The notes: generated by a model not told the origin, from the sequence alone. Shown: positions 1-5,662, counted from the first letter of the stretch. The stretch is 9,616 nt of DNA from Burkholderiaceae bacterium (GCA_030151165.1 JASLEM010000028.1:1-9616), one strand, 5' to 3'. Program-made: numbers and translations.

Positions 1-20
1 TTTGGGGTAGGCTTCACGAG

Positions 21-458
21 ATGACAGCCAACGCGCGCTACCTGCAGGTAGCCCCAGAAGCAGAATTGCCCAACCTAGCGGGGATGCCTCCATTTCGCGC
101 GGTGGTGCTCGTGCGTGAGACAGTTTCGAACGACTGGAGGAATCGAGTCAGCAGTTGGCTAGTCTCCGCTGGCTGCCTCTACGCGCTTGCATGGGGCGAG
201 GACTGCTCGATTTGGGACGACGCAGTGGACTGGGCGAATATCGATGCGTTTGCCTTCAAACCTATTCCGCCAGAACGCTTCGTCATGACCACTTGGCACG
301 GAGACGAAACAATCGAGGAGGTGTTCTGGTTCGCGAGGCATTGCGCCGAGCATCCGACCGTCGCACTCGAATCCAACCTGATAATCGATATCGCATCGGT
401 GAACCGCGAGATCGATACGATGCAGGCCTGGACGAGCGCAGCGGCTACGGACTCGTAG
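21..458 (+). CDS. Hypothetical protein, probable DUF7684-type domain
   Basis: A 145-aa soluble protein with no signal peptide or membrane segment. The start ATG at 21 has only a weak GAG upstream; a TAGGCT hexamer at 8-13 could instead serve as a -10 for a near-leaderless message. The body has a hydrophobic strand (AVVLVRE, about residues 27-33), an acidic aromatic stretch (GEDCSIWDDAVDW, about 59-71) and a C-terminal part with TTWHGDETIEEVFWFARHC (about 90-108). The combination of a WGEDCSxWDD-like segment with a WHxxExxEEVxWFA motif recalls the small DUF7684 domain found in bacterial accessory genes; this match is from memory. Its biochemical role is unknown. It is the first gene of the same-strand accessory series, and its stop codon lies one base before the first copy of the intergenic element. 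The call as a real gene is firm; the family is moderate. Confidence 0.75.
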   Translation: MTANARYLQVAPEAELPNLAGMPPFRAVVLVRETVSNDWRNRVSSWLVSAGCLYALAWGEDCSIWDDAVDWANIDAFAFKPIPPERFVMTTWHGDETIEEVFWFARHCAEHPTVALESNLIIDIASVNREIDTMQAWTSAAATDS

Positions 459-459
459 C

Positions 460-496
460 TGCCAGGAGCGGACGTTGGGAAACGACCGGTTTGAGG
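460..496 (+). repeat. Intergenic element copy 1 (diverged)
   Basis: This is the most diverged of seven copies of the element GGCCA-N3-GC-N-GWC / N14 / GCTWTCGGG. The left block reads TGCCAGGAGCGGAC (460-473) and the right block GGTTTGAGG (488-496, 6 of 9 matches), in the shared 28-nt register. It starts directly after the stop codon of the gene ending at 458. Its right block contains the TTGAGG that could be the -35 of the next gene. Confidence 0.55.
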
Positions 497-518
497 CTGC
501 AGACCGACGCGATAGGAT
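491..518 (+). promoter_or_regulatory. Putative promoter, leaderless start at 525
   Basis: TTGAGG (491-496), a 16-nt spacer, then TAGGAT (513-518), with the ATG starting 7 nt after the end of the -10. A transcript would begin at or within a base or two of the start codon. No Shine-Dalgarno sequence is visible, which fits a leaderless message. The same geometry is seen before the genes at 2394 and 4270. Confidence 0.4.
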
Positions 519-524
519 CGGCGG

Positions 525-839
525 ATGTCTTTGAACCCATGGTCAGCCCTTCGGATCGCAGCGTTGCTCGTGCTGGCGACTGGATGCGCCTGGGGCGCGG
601 CTCAATATCTGGACGCGCGTTCGTTCCAGAGGCGCAACGCCGACGCTATCGCCTTCTGCGGCTCGCTGACACCGGGGATGCCTGTAAGCCAGGCGGAGAG
701 TCGTGCGCACGCGGTTAACGGCGCAGTGGTCGCACCGGTCAACGGGAATCTCGCGGTTAGGATACCTGGTCAGAGCTTGTGCTTCGTGGAGATCGTCGAT
801 GGTCGCGTCCGTTTGGCGGCGGTGTCGCGAAATGGCTGA
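525..839 (+). CDS. Small putative lipoprotein, function unknown
   Basis: A 104-aa protein. The N-terminus has a hydrophobic segment (residues 8-20, SALRIAALLVLAT) ending in the lipobox LATGC, so Cys21 is a likely lipidation site and the mature protein would be anchored in the inner or outer membrane facing the periplasm. The mature part is short: an alpha-helical start (AAQYLDARSFQRRNADAIAFCGSLTPGMPVSQAESRAHA) that recalls SmpA/BamE-like small lipoproteins with their G-M-xx-xEv helix-turn, followed by short beta strands ending VDGRVRLAAV. That resemblance is weak and I do not claim BamE. Cys45 and Cys87 could form a disulfide. The start at 525 is supported by the signal peptide and the leaderless promoter geometry. 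It is flanked on both sides by copies of the intergenic element. Confidence 0.75.
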   Translation: MSLNPWSALRIAALLVLATGCAWGAAQYLDARSFQRRNADAIAFCGSLTPGMPVSQAESRAHAVNGAVVAPVNGNLAVRIPGQSLCFVEIVDGRVRLAAVSRNG

Positions 840-843
840 GGTC

Positions 844-880
844 GGCCAGAAGCCGTCGGTCGCCAACGGCGGCTTTCGGG
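844..880 (+). repeat. Intergenic element copy 2
   Basis: Left block GGCCAGAAGCCGTC (844-857) and right block GCTTTCGGG (872-880, exact consensus), 28 nt apart start to start. The element begins 5 nt after the stop codon of the lipoprotein gene. AGC in the left block can pair with GCT in the right block, and CC with GG, giving an imperfect hairpin. The following 166 nt up to the next gene show nothing I can name. Confidence 0.75.
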
Positions 881-1046
881 GCCTTGGTGGCTCGACGACG
901 TGTCCCGTTGGCTGGCTGCGTGTGCTGTGAACTGACCTTCTCGCCCGCCGCGTTTCAACGCTGTAGCGTCGATCAGACTTGAAGTCAGAATGCAGCGACG
1001 ATGATCGGAAACCTCTGCACCCAGTTGAACTGGCATTGGACGCGAA

Positions 1047-1565
1047 ATGACGACTGAACCTGCGAGGAAACTAGGCGGTCATGCAGGGGAGATCCTCATC
1101 CGGCCGTCTGACAGTTGGGCCGATCGCGCAGCCCCTGTCCTATTCGCCTGCGCCTTGCTCGCCTGGGCTGGCGCGCTTTGGCGAGATATCGATGGGATGC
1201 CGTCGGGCCGCATAGCCGAATCGGCCAGCGGCCTTTGCCTGATGTCCGTCCTCTGGTTGATCGTATTTGCGCTGGCATGTGCGCGGATCGCCTGGATGTT
1301 CCTTGGCGCGACAAAACTCTCTGTCTCTTCAAAAGAACTGGTCGTGCAACACTGCATCGCCGGAGAGGCGATCTCTACGTCGGCGCCGATCGCACTCTCG
1401 GCGATACGAGATGTCCGCGTTAAGGAGCAAGAGACCAGATTCAAGGGGAACGTATGGCACCGCTGGACACTAGTTGTTCTGCTAAACGACGGCACCGAAC
1501 GGCAGATCGCGAACTTTCGCAGCGGCGGCGCCGCGAACGAGTTCTTGAGCGCATACGTTCGGTGA
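1047..1565 (+). CDS. Two-helix membrane protein with C-terminal PH-like domain
   Basis: A 172-aa protein predicted to sit in the inner membrane. Two hydrophobic segments are visible, at about residues 29-45 (APVLFACALLAWAGALW) and 61-86 (around LCLMSVLWLIVFALACARIAWMF), joined by a short polar loop. The C-terminal 80 residues are predicted cytoplasmic and rich in beta strands (KLSVSSKELVVQHC, SAIRDVRVKEQE, RWTLVVLLNDGTERQIANF) followed by a short helix (AANEFLSAYV). Two transmembrane helices followed by a strand-rich domain with a final helix is the layout of bacterial PH-like (bPH) membrane proteins; the assignment is by architecture only. No catalytic motif is seen. The ATG at 1047 has no good ribosome binding site. 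The stop is followed 8 nt later by intergenic element copy 3. Confidence 0.75.
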   Translation: MTTEPARKLGGHAGEILIRPSDSWADRAAPVLFACALLAWAGALWRDIDGMPSGRIAESASGLCLMSVLWLIVFALACARIAWMFLGATKLSVSSKELVVQHCIAGEAISTSAPIALSAIRDVRVKEQETRFKGNVWHRWTLVVLLNDGTERQIANFRSGGAANEFLSAYVR

Positions 1566-1573
1566 CGCATGGC

Positions 1574-1610
1574 GGCCAGCAGCGGACCTCCGTGAGCGGC
1601 GGCTATCGGG
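1574..1610 (+). repeat. Intergenic element copy 3
   Basis: Left block GGCCAGCAGCGGAC (1574-1587), 14 nt, right block GCTATCGGG (1602-1610), followed by CAACC (compare TAGCC and TGACC after copies 4 and 5). It lies between the membrane protein stop (1565) and the ribosome binding site GGAG (1622-1625) of the next gene, so it fills almost the whole intergenic gap. Confidence 0.8.
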
Positions 1611-1632
1611 CAACCAAAAGCGGAGTGTTTGT

Positions 1633-2193
1633 GTGGGCGAAGCGTTCGATAAGCGACTGAGAAGACTGGAACGGGGGTTGCCTTCGTTCTATCGCCAAAA
1701 GCGCTTTTCAGACGTACACGAAGCGCTCCAGCGATTGTTGATTGATGCAAATGGCGTTGATCAGCGGGTCGGCGTGCGAGCCGTGTTGACGAGACACTAC
1801 CATTTCGTCCAGGACGATGACGCTGCCCTGCGGGCAATCAGCGATCAGATCGCTGAGAAGCCAAACGACCTGCTGTCGCTGATCGATCTCGCGGAGCATT
1901 TTCACTACCATCAGGTTGATCTGCAAAAGGCCGCTGACGCGGTAGAGCGTGCTCTTGCGGCTGCAGTCAAGCAGGGCCTCTTGGTAAGGCAAGTGCTTGG
2001 CGTACGACTCCGCATAGCACTTGAGACCGCCAATTTTGATATCGTCGGCGACTCGCTCTCGCGCCTGGTCGAATATCAGCCGATAGGGCAGTCGCTGGAT
2101 GTCGCGTACGAAAGTGATTTCATCGAGAGAATTCCGTCAGGATCGATCGACGTGGAACTGATCGAGAGGTACAGAGCGCTGCTGCAAAGCTGA
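1633..2193 (+). CDS. Alpha-helical TPR-like hypothetical protein
   Basis: A 186-aa soluble protein that reads as helical throughout. Repeated helix-turn-helix pairs with small residues at the packing positions are visible, for example FYRQKRFSDVHEALQRLL (19-36), AALRAISDQIAEKPNDLLSL (64-83) and AADAVERALAAAVKQGLL (100-117), which suggests tetratricopeptide-like packing and therefore a protein-binding role. No catalytic motif, signal peptide or membrane segment is visible. The start chosen is GTG at 1633, because GGAG at 1622-1625 sits 7 nt upstream; there is no in-frame ATG nearby. Codon use is clearly less GC-biased than in the right half of the window (TTG ATT GAT GCA AAT GGC GTT GAT near 1738). 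The partner and function are unknown. Confidence 0.75.
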   Translation: MGEAFDKRLRRLERGLPSFYRQKRFSDVHEALQRLLIDANGVDQRVGVRAVLTRHYHFVQDDDAALRAISDQIAEKPNDLLSLIDLAEHFHYHQVDLQKAADAVERALAAAVKQGLLVRQVLGVRLRIALETANFDIVGDSLSRLVEYQPIGQSLDVAYESDFIERIPSGSIDVELIERYRALLQS

Positions 2194-2277
2194 TGGCGGG
2201 CCTTCTGCCTCGACGGGCATGTATGTTTCGCGCCGCAGTCCCGTTCTACCGGGCCGGCGGCCCCAAGGTCGCAAGTC

Positions 2278-2314
2278 GGCCACTTGCTGTCGTCCGCCAA
2301 CGACCGCTATCGGG
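2278..2314 (+). repeat. Intergenic element copy 4
   Basis: Left block GGCCACTTGCTGTC (2278-2291), spacer containing CGCCAACGACC, right block GCTATCGGG (2306-2314), then TAGCC. The spacer shares CGCCAACG with copy 2. It lies 84 nt after the stop of the helical protein and 79 nt before the next start codon. The rest of this 200-nt gap shows no gene. Confidence 0.75.
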
Positions 2315-2381
2315 TAGCCTAATCGCTTGCTGTCAGTAGGTTGCGTGCATTCTGCGCACGGCCGCCCGTACCCGGAACAAC

Positions 2382-2387
2382 TACGAT
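2382..2387 (+). promoter_or_regulatory. Putative -10 box (TACGAT), leaderless start at 2394
   Basis: TACGAT is followed by 6 nt and then the ATG at 2394, so the expected transcription start coincides with the start codon. There is no ribosome binding site. No good -35 is seen at the usual distance, so this is weaker than the other two promoter candidates of the same geometry. Confidence 0.3.
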
Positions 2388-2393
2388 AGGCGC

Positions 2394-3110
2394 ATGAAAC
2401 CTGCTCTGACCTCCCTGCTGTTGATGCTTGCGATGTCCTTCGCCGTTGCGCAGAACACAATTCCACCGCTGCCAGCGCCCGCTCAGCCTGAGGTCGAAGC
2501 GGCGGTGCGGCAGCTCTACGTCTGCCACGATTTTTACGAGTCCGGCACTCGGTCGACTGACAAAGCACTGCGTGACCTCTCCGAACAGCTTTCCATGCGA
2601 TCGGGAATGAAGGCGATTGTCGTTGCCGTCGACATGGGCGACTCGGCTTTGTCAGAACGGCTGACCGGCGAGGCAAACGTCGAGTACGCGCGCTGGATCG
2701 CTACGTCGCGCACGCTGACTGAGGACGAGCGCGGTAAGCGGTTGGAAGAATTTCAGGCGCACTGCATCAAGCTGATGGATAACCCGATCCCGCATGAAGC
2801 CGCAGATCGGGGCCCACAGTTGGCCTCCACGCTCTACTTCTGCGCCGACGCCAACCGTGTGCTTGCCGAGCGATCGCAGGACGATGAGCGGGATCGCCGC
2901 GCAGCGCGCTCAACCGAACTGCTTGCTAAAGCGGATGCCGTTGCCAGCCGAAGCGGCCAGCGCGCCATCGACCCAGCGCTTGCGCACAGCGGCCAAACCC
3001 GCGCCGACGCATGGGTGGCCAATCTGGATGCAGCTTCTTCCGACAGTGACAAGGCCGCCCATTTAAAAAAGCTCGACCGCATTTGCACGCAGGCAGCCAA
3101 CCGCCCGTGA
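2394..3110 (+). CDS. Secreted protein with two tandem homologous halves
   Basis: A 238-aa exported protein. Residues 1-20 form a classical signal peptide (MKPALTSLLLMLAMSFAVAQ) with probable cleavage after AVA (residue 19). The mature part is a tandem duplication. Each half starts with an LYxC motif (LYVC 41-44; LYFC 147-150), has a tryptophan exactly 57 residues after that cysteine (W101; W207) and closes with a second cysteine 80 or 81 residues after the first (C124; C231). One disulfide per half is the likely arrangement, so the protein should act in the periplasm or outside the cell. Both halves look mostly helical and charged. I do not recognise the family and propose no activity. The start is fixed by the signal peptide. 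The next 280 nt to the following gene hold intergenic element copy 5 but no convincing ORF. Confidence 0.8.
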   Translation: MKPALTSLLLMLAMSFAVAQNTIPPLPAPAQPEVEAAVRQLYVCHDFYESGTRSTDKALRDLSEQLSMRSGMKAIVVAVDMGDSALSERLTGEANVEYARWIATSRTLTEDERGKRLEEFQAHCIKLMDNPIPHEAADRGPQLASTLYFCADANRVLAERSQDDERDRRAARSTELLAKADAVASRSGQRAIDPALAHSGQTRADAWVANLDAASSDSDKAAHLKKLDRICTQAANRP

Positions 3111-3327
3111 GCTTGTGGGTCAGCATGGAGAAGTTTGGCGGTTGCGACGCGTCGGAAGCCAAGATGCGATCGCTCAGCGCTTGAAAGACTGCTTTCGGTA
3201 AATGACATTCGTGCGACAAAACTTCGCGTCGGGTCGTTTGGCGGCGTTAGATCGCTGCTTGCCGCGCGCGGTGTAAGTACGACTGCTTGCTTAAGCGCGC
3301 AGCGCAGACCCGAAGGCGACTGCGAAC

Positions 3328-3364
3328 GGCCACTAGCAGACGGCCGAGATGGTCAGCTTTCGGG
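3328..3364 (+). repeat. Intergenic element copy 5
   Basis: Left block GGCCACTAGCAGAC (3328-3341), right block GCTTTCGGG (3356-3364, exact consensus), then TGACC. It is 217 nt after the preceding stop but only 28 nt before the start of the next gene, so copies are not tied to a fixed distance from either neighbour. A second, poorer GCTTTCGG occurs at 3191-3198 without a left block in register. Confidence 0.75.
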
Positions 3365-3392
3365 TGACCTAGCCGGCCCGAGGGAGCAAATT

Positions 3393-3635
3393 GTGATTCG
3401 CTTTCTTCCCCCGAATGCCAAGCTCAAATCGGAGATCGATGCAGCGCGTGTCAATCTCTCAGAGGGCGATGGCGTGAGTTTGCCGGCGATCGGCGACCTT
3501 GTGTTTGTCGATCAGGGGTTCACTGGAGCCGACGGTAGCGCCATGTACATTGTGTACTGCCAGAATCCCGATGGAAGTACCAAGTGGACTGCCGATTTGT
3601 CCGAGGAGGAACTGGAGCCGGTGTCTGGCACGTGA
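3393..3635 (+). CDS. Small acidic hypothetical protein (80 aa)
   Basis: The GTG at 3393 is preceded by AGGGAG (3381-3386) at 6-nt spacing, the best ribosome binding site in the left half of the window, which decides the start; the reading frame is open further upstream but without signals and across intergenic element copy 5. The product begins MIRFLPPNAKLKSEIDAARV and is acidic. It looks like a compact beta protein: PAIGDLVFVDQGF, MYIVYCQNPDGSTKWTADL, then a short acidic tail. No signal peptide, membrane segment or metal motif is visible. The family is not recognised. It ends 15 nt before intergenic element copy 6, so it is bracketed by two copies and forms, with them, the neatest gene-plus-element unit in the array. 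Confidence 0.7.
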   Translation: MIRFLPPNAKLKSEIDAARVNLSEGDGVSLPAIGDLVFVDQGFTGADGSAMYIVYCQNPDGSTKWTADLSEEELEPVSGT

Positions 3636-3650
3636 GCGGCGTCCGAGGCC

Positions 3651-3687
3651 GGCCAGATCCGGACTTCAGTCACTGTGGGCTTTCAAG
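3651..3687 (+). repeat. Intergenic element copy 6
   Basis: Left block GGCCAGATCCGGAC (3651-3664), right block GCTTTCAAG (3679-3687, 7 of 9), in the common 28-nt register. It starts 15 nt after the stop codon of the 80-aa gene and ends 54 nt before the next ATG. Confidence 0.7.
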
Positions 3688-3741
3688 CGAGATGATCCCA
3701 CTCGCCCCCGTCTTGGGATCAAGCGAACAACTCACTGCCCG

Positions 3742-4140
3742 ATGAACGCTGCAGCTATCGACGAGATCGAAGCATTCAAGCTCGCGAGAGCGACGGCCGC
3801 CGGCCGGAATTGGCCATGGCGCCCACCGTTCTGGCTCGCGCTCGCGGACGATCAGTGGTCGGTTCGGTCAGAAGGCGAATACGACGTTCGAATCGATGCG
3901 ACTTCAGGAGAGCCGCTGCCTGAGGCGGAGCAGCACGCGCAGCTCGATCCAGTGGAGGCGCTTTCAATCGCTCGAGATTTCGCCATTCAGAACGGGCAAA
4001 GTTGGAAGCCGTGCTTCGCTCTCGAGCTGACCCCTACGCACTGGATCGTAGGCGCTCGTCAGGGCCAGTTCGGAGGCCAACTGACGGTCGAGGTGGATCA
4101 TAGCGGCGCGGTCGTTGCAAGCCGCGTCAATCCGAAGTGA
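3742..4140 (+). CDS. Hypothetical protein, two PepSY-like/Imm35-like half-domains
   Basis: A 132-aa soluble protein without signal peptide. It contains two similar halves. The first (about residues 8-60) reads EAFKLARATAAGRNWPWRPPF...WSVRSE...YDVRIDATSGEPL; the second (about 70-128) reads EALSIARDFAIQNGQSWKPCF...WIVGARQ...LTVEVDHSGAVV. The shared order is EA-x3-AR helix, W[PK]xxF, a W-[SI]-V strand, then a strand ending [ID]D-x-[ST]G. Helix, strands, then VxVDxxxG is the layout of PepSY-like domains and of some small immunity proteins such as Imm35, but I cannot separate these from sequence alone. The ATG at 3742 is chosen because the conserved part begins at about residue 8; upstream codons overlap the previous gene and element copy 6. 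No ribosome binding site is obvious. Confidence 0.7.
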   Translation: MNAAAIDEIEAFKLARATAAGRNWPWRPPFWLALADDQWSVRSEGEYDVRIDATSGEPLPEAEQHAQLDPVEALSIARDFAIQNGQSWKPCFALELTPTHWIVGARQGQFGGQLTVEVDHSGAVVASRVNPK

Positions 4141-4171
4141 GCGGGGACAGGCGCGTTGAACCTCGTCTACC

Positions 4172-4208
4172 GGCCACGTGCGGTCTCTCGCCACTGACTG
4201 CTTTCCGG
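4172..4208 (+). repeat. Intergenic element copy 7
   Basis: Left block GGCCACGTGCGGTC (4172-4185), right block GCTTTCCGG (4200-4208, 8 of 9), in the common register. It lies 31 nt after the preceding stop and is followed immediately by a separate hairpin at 4211-4229. Confidence 0.75.
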
Positions 4209-4210
4209 AA

Positions 4211-4229
4211 GGCGCAATCCGATTGCGCC
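4211..4229 (+). terminator. Perfect 8-bp hairpin, possible terminator
   Basis: GGCGCAAT (4211-4218) and ATTGCGCC (4222-4229) are perfect complements around a CCG loop. The sequence after it (GTGCTCTT) has only a short pyrimidine run, so it is a weak intrinsic terminator at best and could equally be an operator-like dyad upstream of the next promoter. Confidence 0.35.
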
Positions 4230-4235
4230 GTGCTC

Positions 4236-4263
4236 TTGAGAGCTCGGGCGATTCAAACATAAG
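4236..4263 (+). promoter_or_regulatory. Putative promoter, leaderless start at 4270
   Basis: TTGAGA (4236-4241), 16-nt spacer, CATAAG (4258-4263), then 6 nt and the ATG at 4270. Spacer length and -10-to-ATG distance are identical to the promoter proposed at 491-518. AAGGCG just before the ATG could alternatively act as a poor ribosome binding site. Confidence 0.4.
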
Positions 4264-4269
4264 GCGAAA

Positions 4270-4659
4270 ATGGGCGTCGATCTGACCTTGCTTCCCGTTG
4301 CGTACGAGACCGACGAAGGTGACTTGATCTGCCTCCACGCATTCGATCTGGATCTGAATGCCGTGATTGCTCCTTTTTGGGACATGAAGCGAGGACGGCA
4401 CCACGGAAAGGTCTTCTGGCCTATCGAGCAGCAGGGTGAGGAAGCGGCCCCCTGGGGCGCCTATATCGGCGGACCGCTGCAAAACAGTCGATTTGGATGG
4501 GCAACAACAGAGCCATCATTTGTGCTCGCGGGTGACGTGCGGCAAGTATTTGCAGCGCTAGGTGATGTGCTCGCCGAGGCCAACGATTTCGAGCGAGCTG
4601 CGATTGCCTACATTTCGGCACTCGAGCCGAGCACCAAAGTCTTCGCAGTCTCCTGGTAG
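4270..4659 (+). CDS. Hypothetical protein (129 aa)
   Basis: A soluble protein starting MGVDLTLLPVAYETDEGDLI and ending STKVFAVSW. Features visible are an N-terminal beta hairpin, an aromatic stretch FWDMKRGRHHGKVFWPIEQ (about residues 36-54) and a C-terminal pair of helices (DVRQVFAALGDVLAEANDFERAAIAYISAL). There is no signal peptide, membrane segment or recognised catalytic motif. It is the last gene of the same-strand accessory series; only a very degenerate trace of the intergenic element (GCTTTGCCC at 4710) follows it. The next 217 nt (4660-4876) show no supported gene. Family not recognised. Confidence 0.7.
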   Translation: MGVDLTLLPVAYETDEGDLICLHAFDLDLNAVIAPFWDMKRGRHHGKVFWPIEQQGEEAAPWGAYIGGPLQNSRFGWATTEPSFVLAGDVRQVFAALGDVLAEANDFERAAIAYISALEPSTKVFAVSW

Positions 4660-4876
4660 TCGGCAGCCACACGCCGAACGGCAGCATTACCGCGCTGAGT
4701 TGGGCGCTTGCTTTGCCCGCTACGGGAACTGTCGGTCGCGGAAGATCTGTCTGAACGTCGGGTTTCGGGCGTCCAATCCGACGATGCGAAGGACAGCAAC
4801 GGGTCGGCAGCAGAAGTCCAACCACTCCCCCACATCAGCCCTCGCCAAGAACGCCCAGCACCCCAAACCCCCGCTC

Positions 4877-5215
4877 ATGACCCTGCCGAAGAAGAACAGC
4901 CGCCCCATCACCGTCGACTCAACGCCACTCCGGTGCACGGTCTCCACATCGACGCCGAACGAAGCCGGCCTGCGCCCGATGAACCTCACCGTCCAGATCG
5001 GGACGGGTCGCGGCCGGATGCTGAAGGCGCAGGGGCTGTTCACCCGCGACTTCTGGCTCGACTTCCCTGAAGTCGAAGCCCCGGATCGCTAGTCGACGCT
5101 GAAGCCGGCAGACGTCGCTGCCGTGGAGCGCCTCGCCCGGGTCAACGGATGGAGCCCGGCGGAGGCCGGGGCGCCGTTTCTCTTCGAGATCAGCGTCGAC
5201 GCCCTGCGGCGCTGA
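4877..5215 (+). pseudogene. Hypothetical gene interrupted by in-frame TAG
   Basis: The frame opens at ATG 4877 with MTLPKKNSRPITVDSTPLRC and runs 71 codons to a TAG at 5090-5092. The same frame then continues, without any shift, for 40 more codons (STLKPADVAAVERLARVNGW...GAPFLFEISVDALRR) to a TGA at 5213-5215. The two pieces read as one protein: an N-terminal KK-x-SRPITVD start, a central TVQIGTGRGRMLKAQG, and a C-terminal LKPADVA-x2-ERLA-x3-GWSPAEAGAPF. From memory, small hypothetical proteins that begin with a basic RxIxVDG segment and end in a TPxxVxxxIxxALxxGWxPxxxGxPF segment are widespread, so the stop probably cuts a real gene of about 112 codons. Readthrough or a sequencing error are the alternatives. 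No ribosome binding site is visible before the ATG. Confidence 0.6.
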
Positions 5216-5230
5216 GCAGCGGCGCCCGGC

Positions 5231-5247
5231 GGCGGGCTTCGCCTGCC
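5231..5247. repeat. GC-rich hairpin after the interrupted gene
   Basis: GGCGGGC (5231-5237) pairs with GCCTGCC (5241-5247), with one G-T wobble, around a TTC loop, 16 nt downstream of the distal stop at 5215. There is no T-run, so a role in termination is uncertain. The stretch 5248-5380 contains no gene I can support. Confidence 0.35.
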
Positions 5248-5380
5248 GAGCTCGACGCTCGCCCCAGACCGCGCCCGCCATCATCGCTTCATCGCCCGAA
5301 TCCGCAGTTCATTCCGGCGCGCTGGCGAGTCGTCGCAAGGCAGTTCCGGGTCGGCGGGGGGATGTCTAAAGTTCATTTAT

Positions 5381-5405
5381 CGGATCACGGAACGCGATCC
5401 GGAAC
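5381..5405. promoter_or_regulatory. Dyad plus direct repeat upstream of the 63-aa gene
   Basis: CGGATC (5381-5386) and GATCCG (5396-5401) form an inverted repeat with 9 nt between, and CGGAAC occurs twice (5388-5393 and 5400-5405), 12 bp apart. This sits 32-56 nt before the ATG at 5437 next to a small AT-rich patch (TCTAAAGTTCATTTATC, 5365-5381), so it could be an operator or upstream promoter region. No confident -35/-10 pair is assigned. Confidence 0.3.
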
Positions 5406-5436
5406 CAGACAAACCACCCTCGCATCGGAGCTCATC

Positions 5437-5628
5437 ATGACCAAGACCATCGCCACCCAAGCCGCTTCCCTCGCCCTGGCCGCCGTCGTCACGCTCGGCG
5501 CCTTCACCGGCGTCAGCGGTGCCGCCGTGCACCAGCGCTCGACCGTCGAGGCGCAAGCGATGGAACTGGCGATGGCCGAGTCCCCCGTGCAGCACGTGAC
5601 GATCGTCGCGCACCGCACCCAAGCCTGA
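5437..5628 (+). CDS. Small exported protein (63 aa)
   Basis: The ATG at 5437 has a clear ribosome binding site GGAG (5427-5430) at 6-nt spacing. The product starts MTKTIATQAASLALAAVVTL and has a basic N-terminus, a long hydrophobic core and a probable cleavage region around GVSGAA (residues 25-30), leaving a mature peptide of roughly 33 residues that ends VQHVTIVAHRTQA. From memory, very short exported proteins with an alanine-rich signal and a C-terminal V-[TV]-[IV]-V-x-[HR]-R tail are common in Xanthomonadaceae; no function is known to me. It is monocistronic: the intrinsic terminator at 5663-5690 follows 35 nt after the stop. A longer frame open from 5149 has no signals and is ignored. Confidence 0.75.
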   Translation: MTKTIATQAASLALAAVVTLGAFTGVSGAAVHQRSTVEAQAMELAMAESPVQHVTIVAHRTQA

Positions 5629-5662
5629 ACACGCGCGCCACCGCGCGCATCCTCGCTCCTTC

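Noticed and set aside
155..718. 187-codon frame overlapping the first two genes
   Set aside because: It is an Arg-rich shadow of two better supported genes and crosses element copy 1.
3125..3181. 18-codon ORF after the secreted protein gene
   Set aside because: No ribosome binding site, no similarity to anything known to me, and short frames of this size are expected by chance.
3135..3392. Upstream extension of the 80-aa gene
   Set aside because: The frame is open, but it crosses intergenic element copy 5, has no start signal, and a strong AGGGAG ribosome binding site points to the GTG at 3393.
460..4710. Classical integron attC sites between the accessory genes
   Set aside because: Isolated GTTRRRY-like words occur (for example at 1024, 4154 and 4705), but none is paired with a matching RYYYAAC at attC distance, and they are not in the repeated element. 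No intI gene is in the window.
4660..4876. A further copy of the intergenic element or a small gene
   Set aside because: Only GCTTTGCCC at 4710 resembles the right block, and the left block in register matches at about half of the positions, so it is not counted; no ORF here has a start signal.
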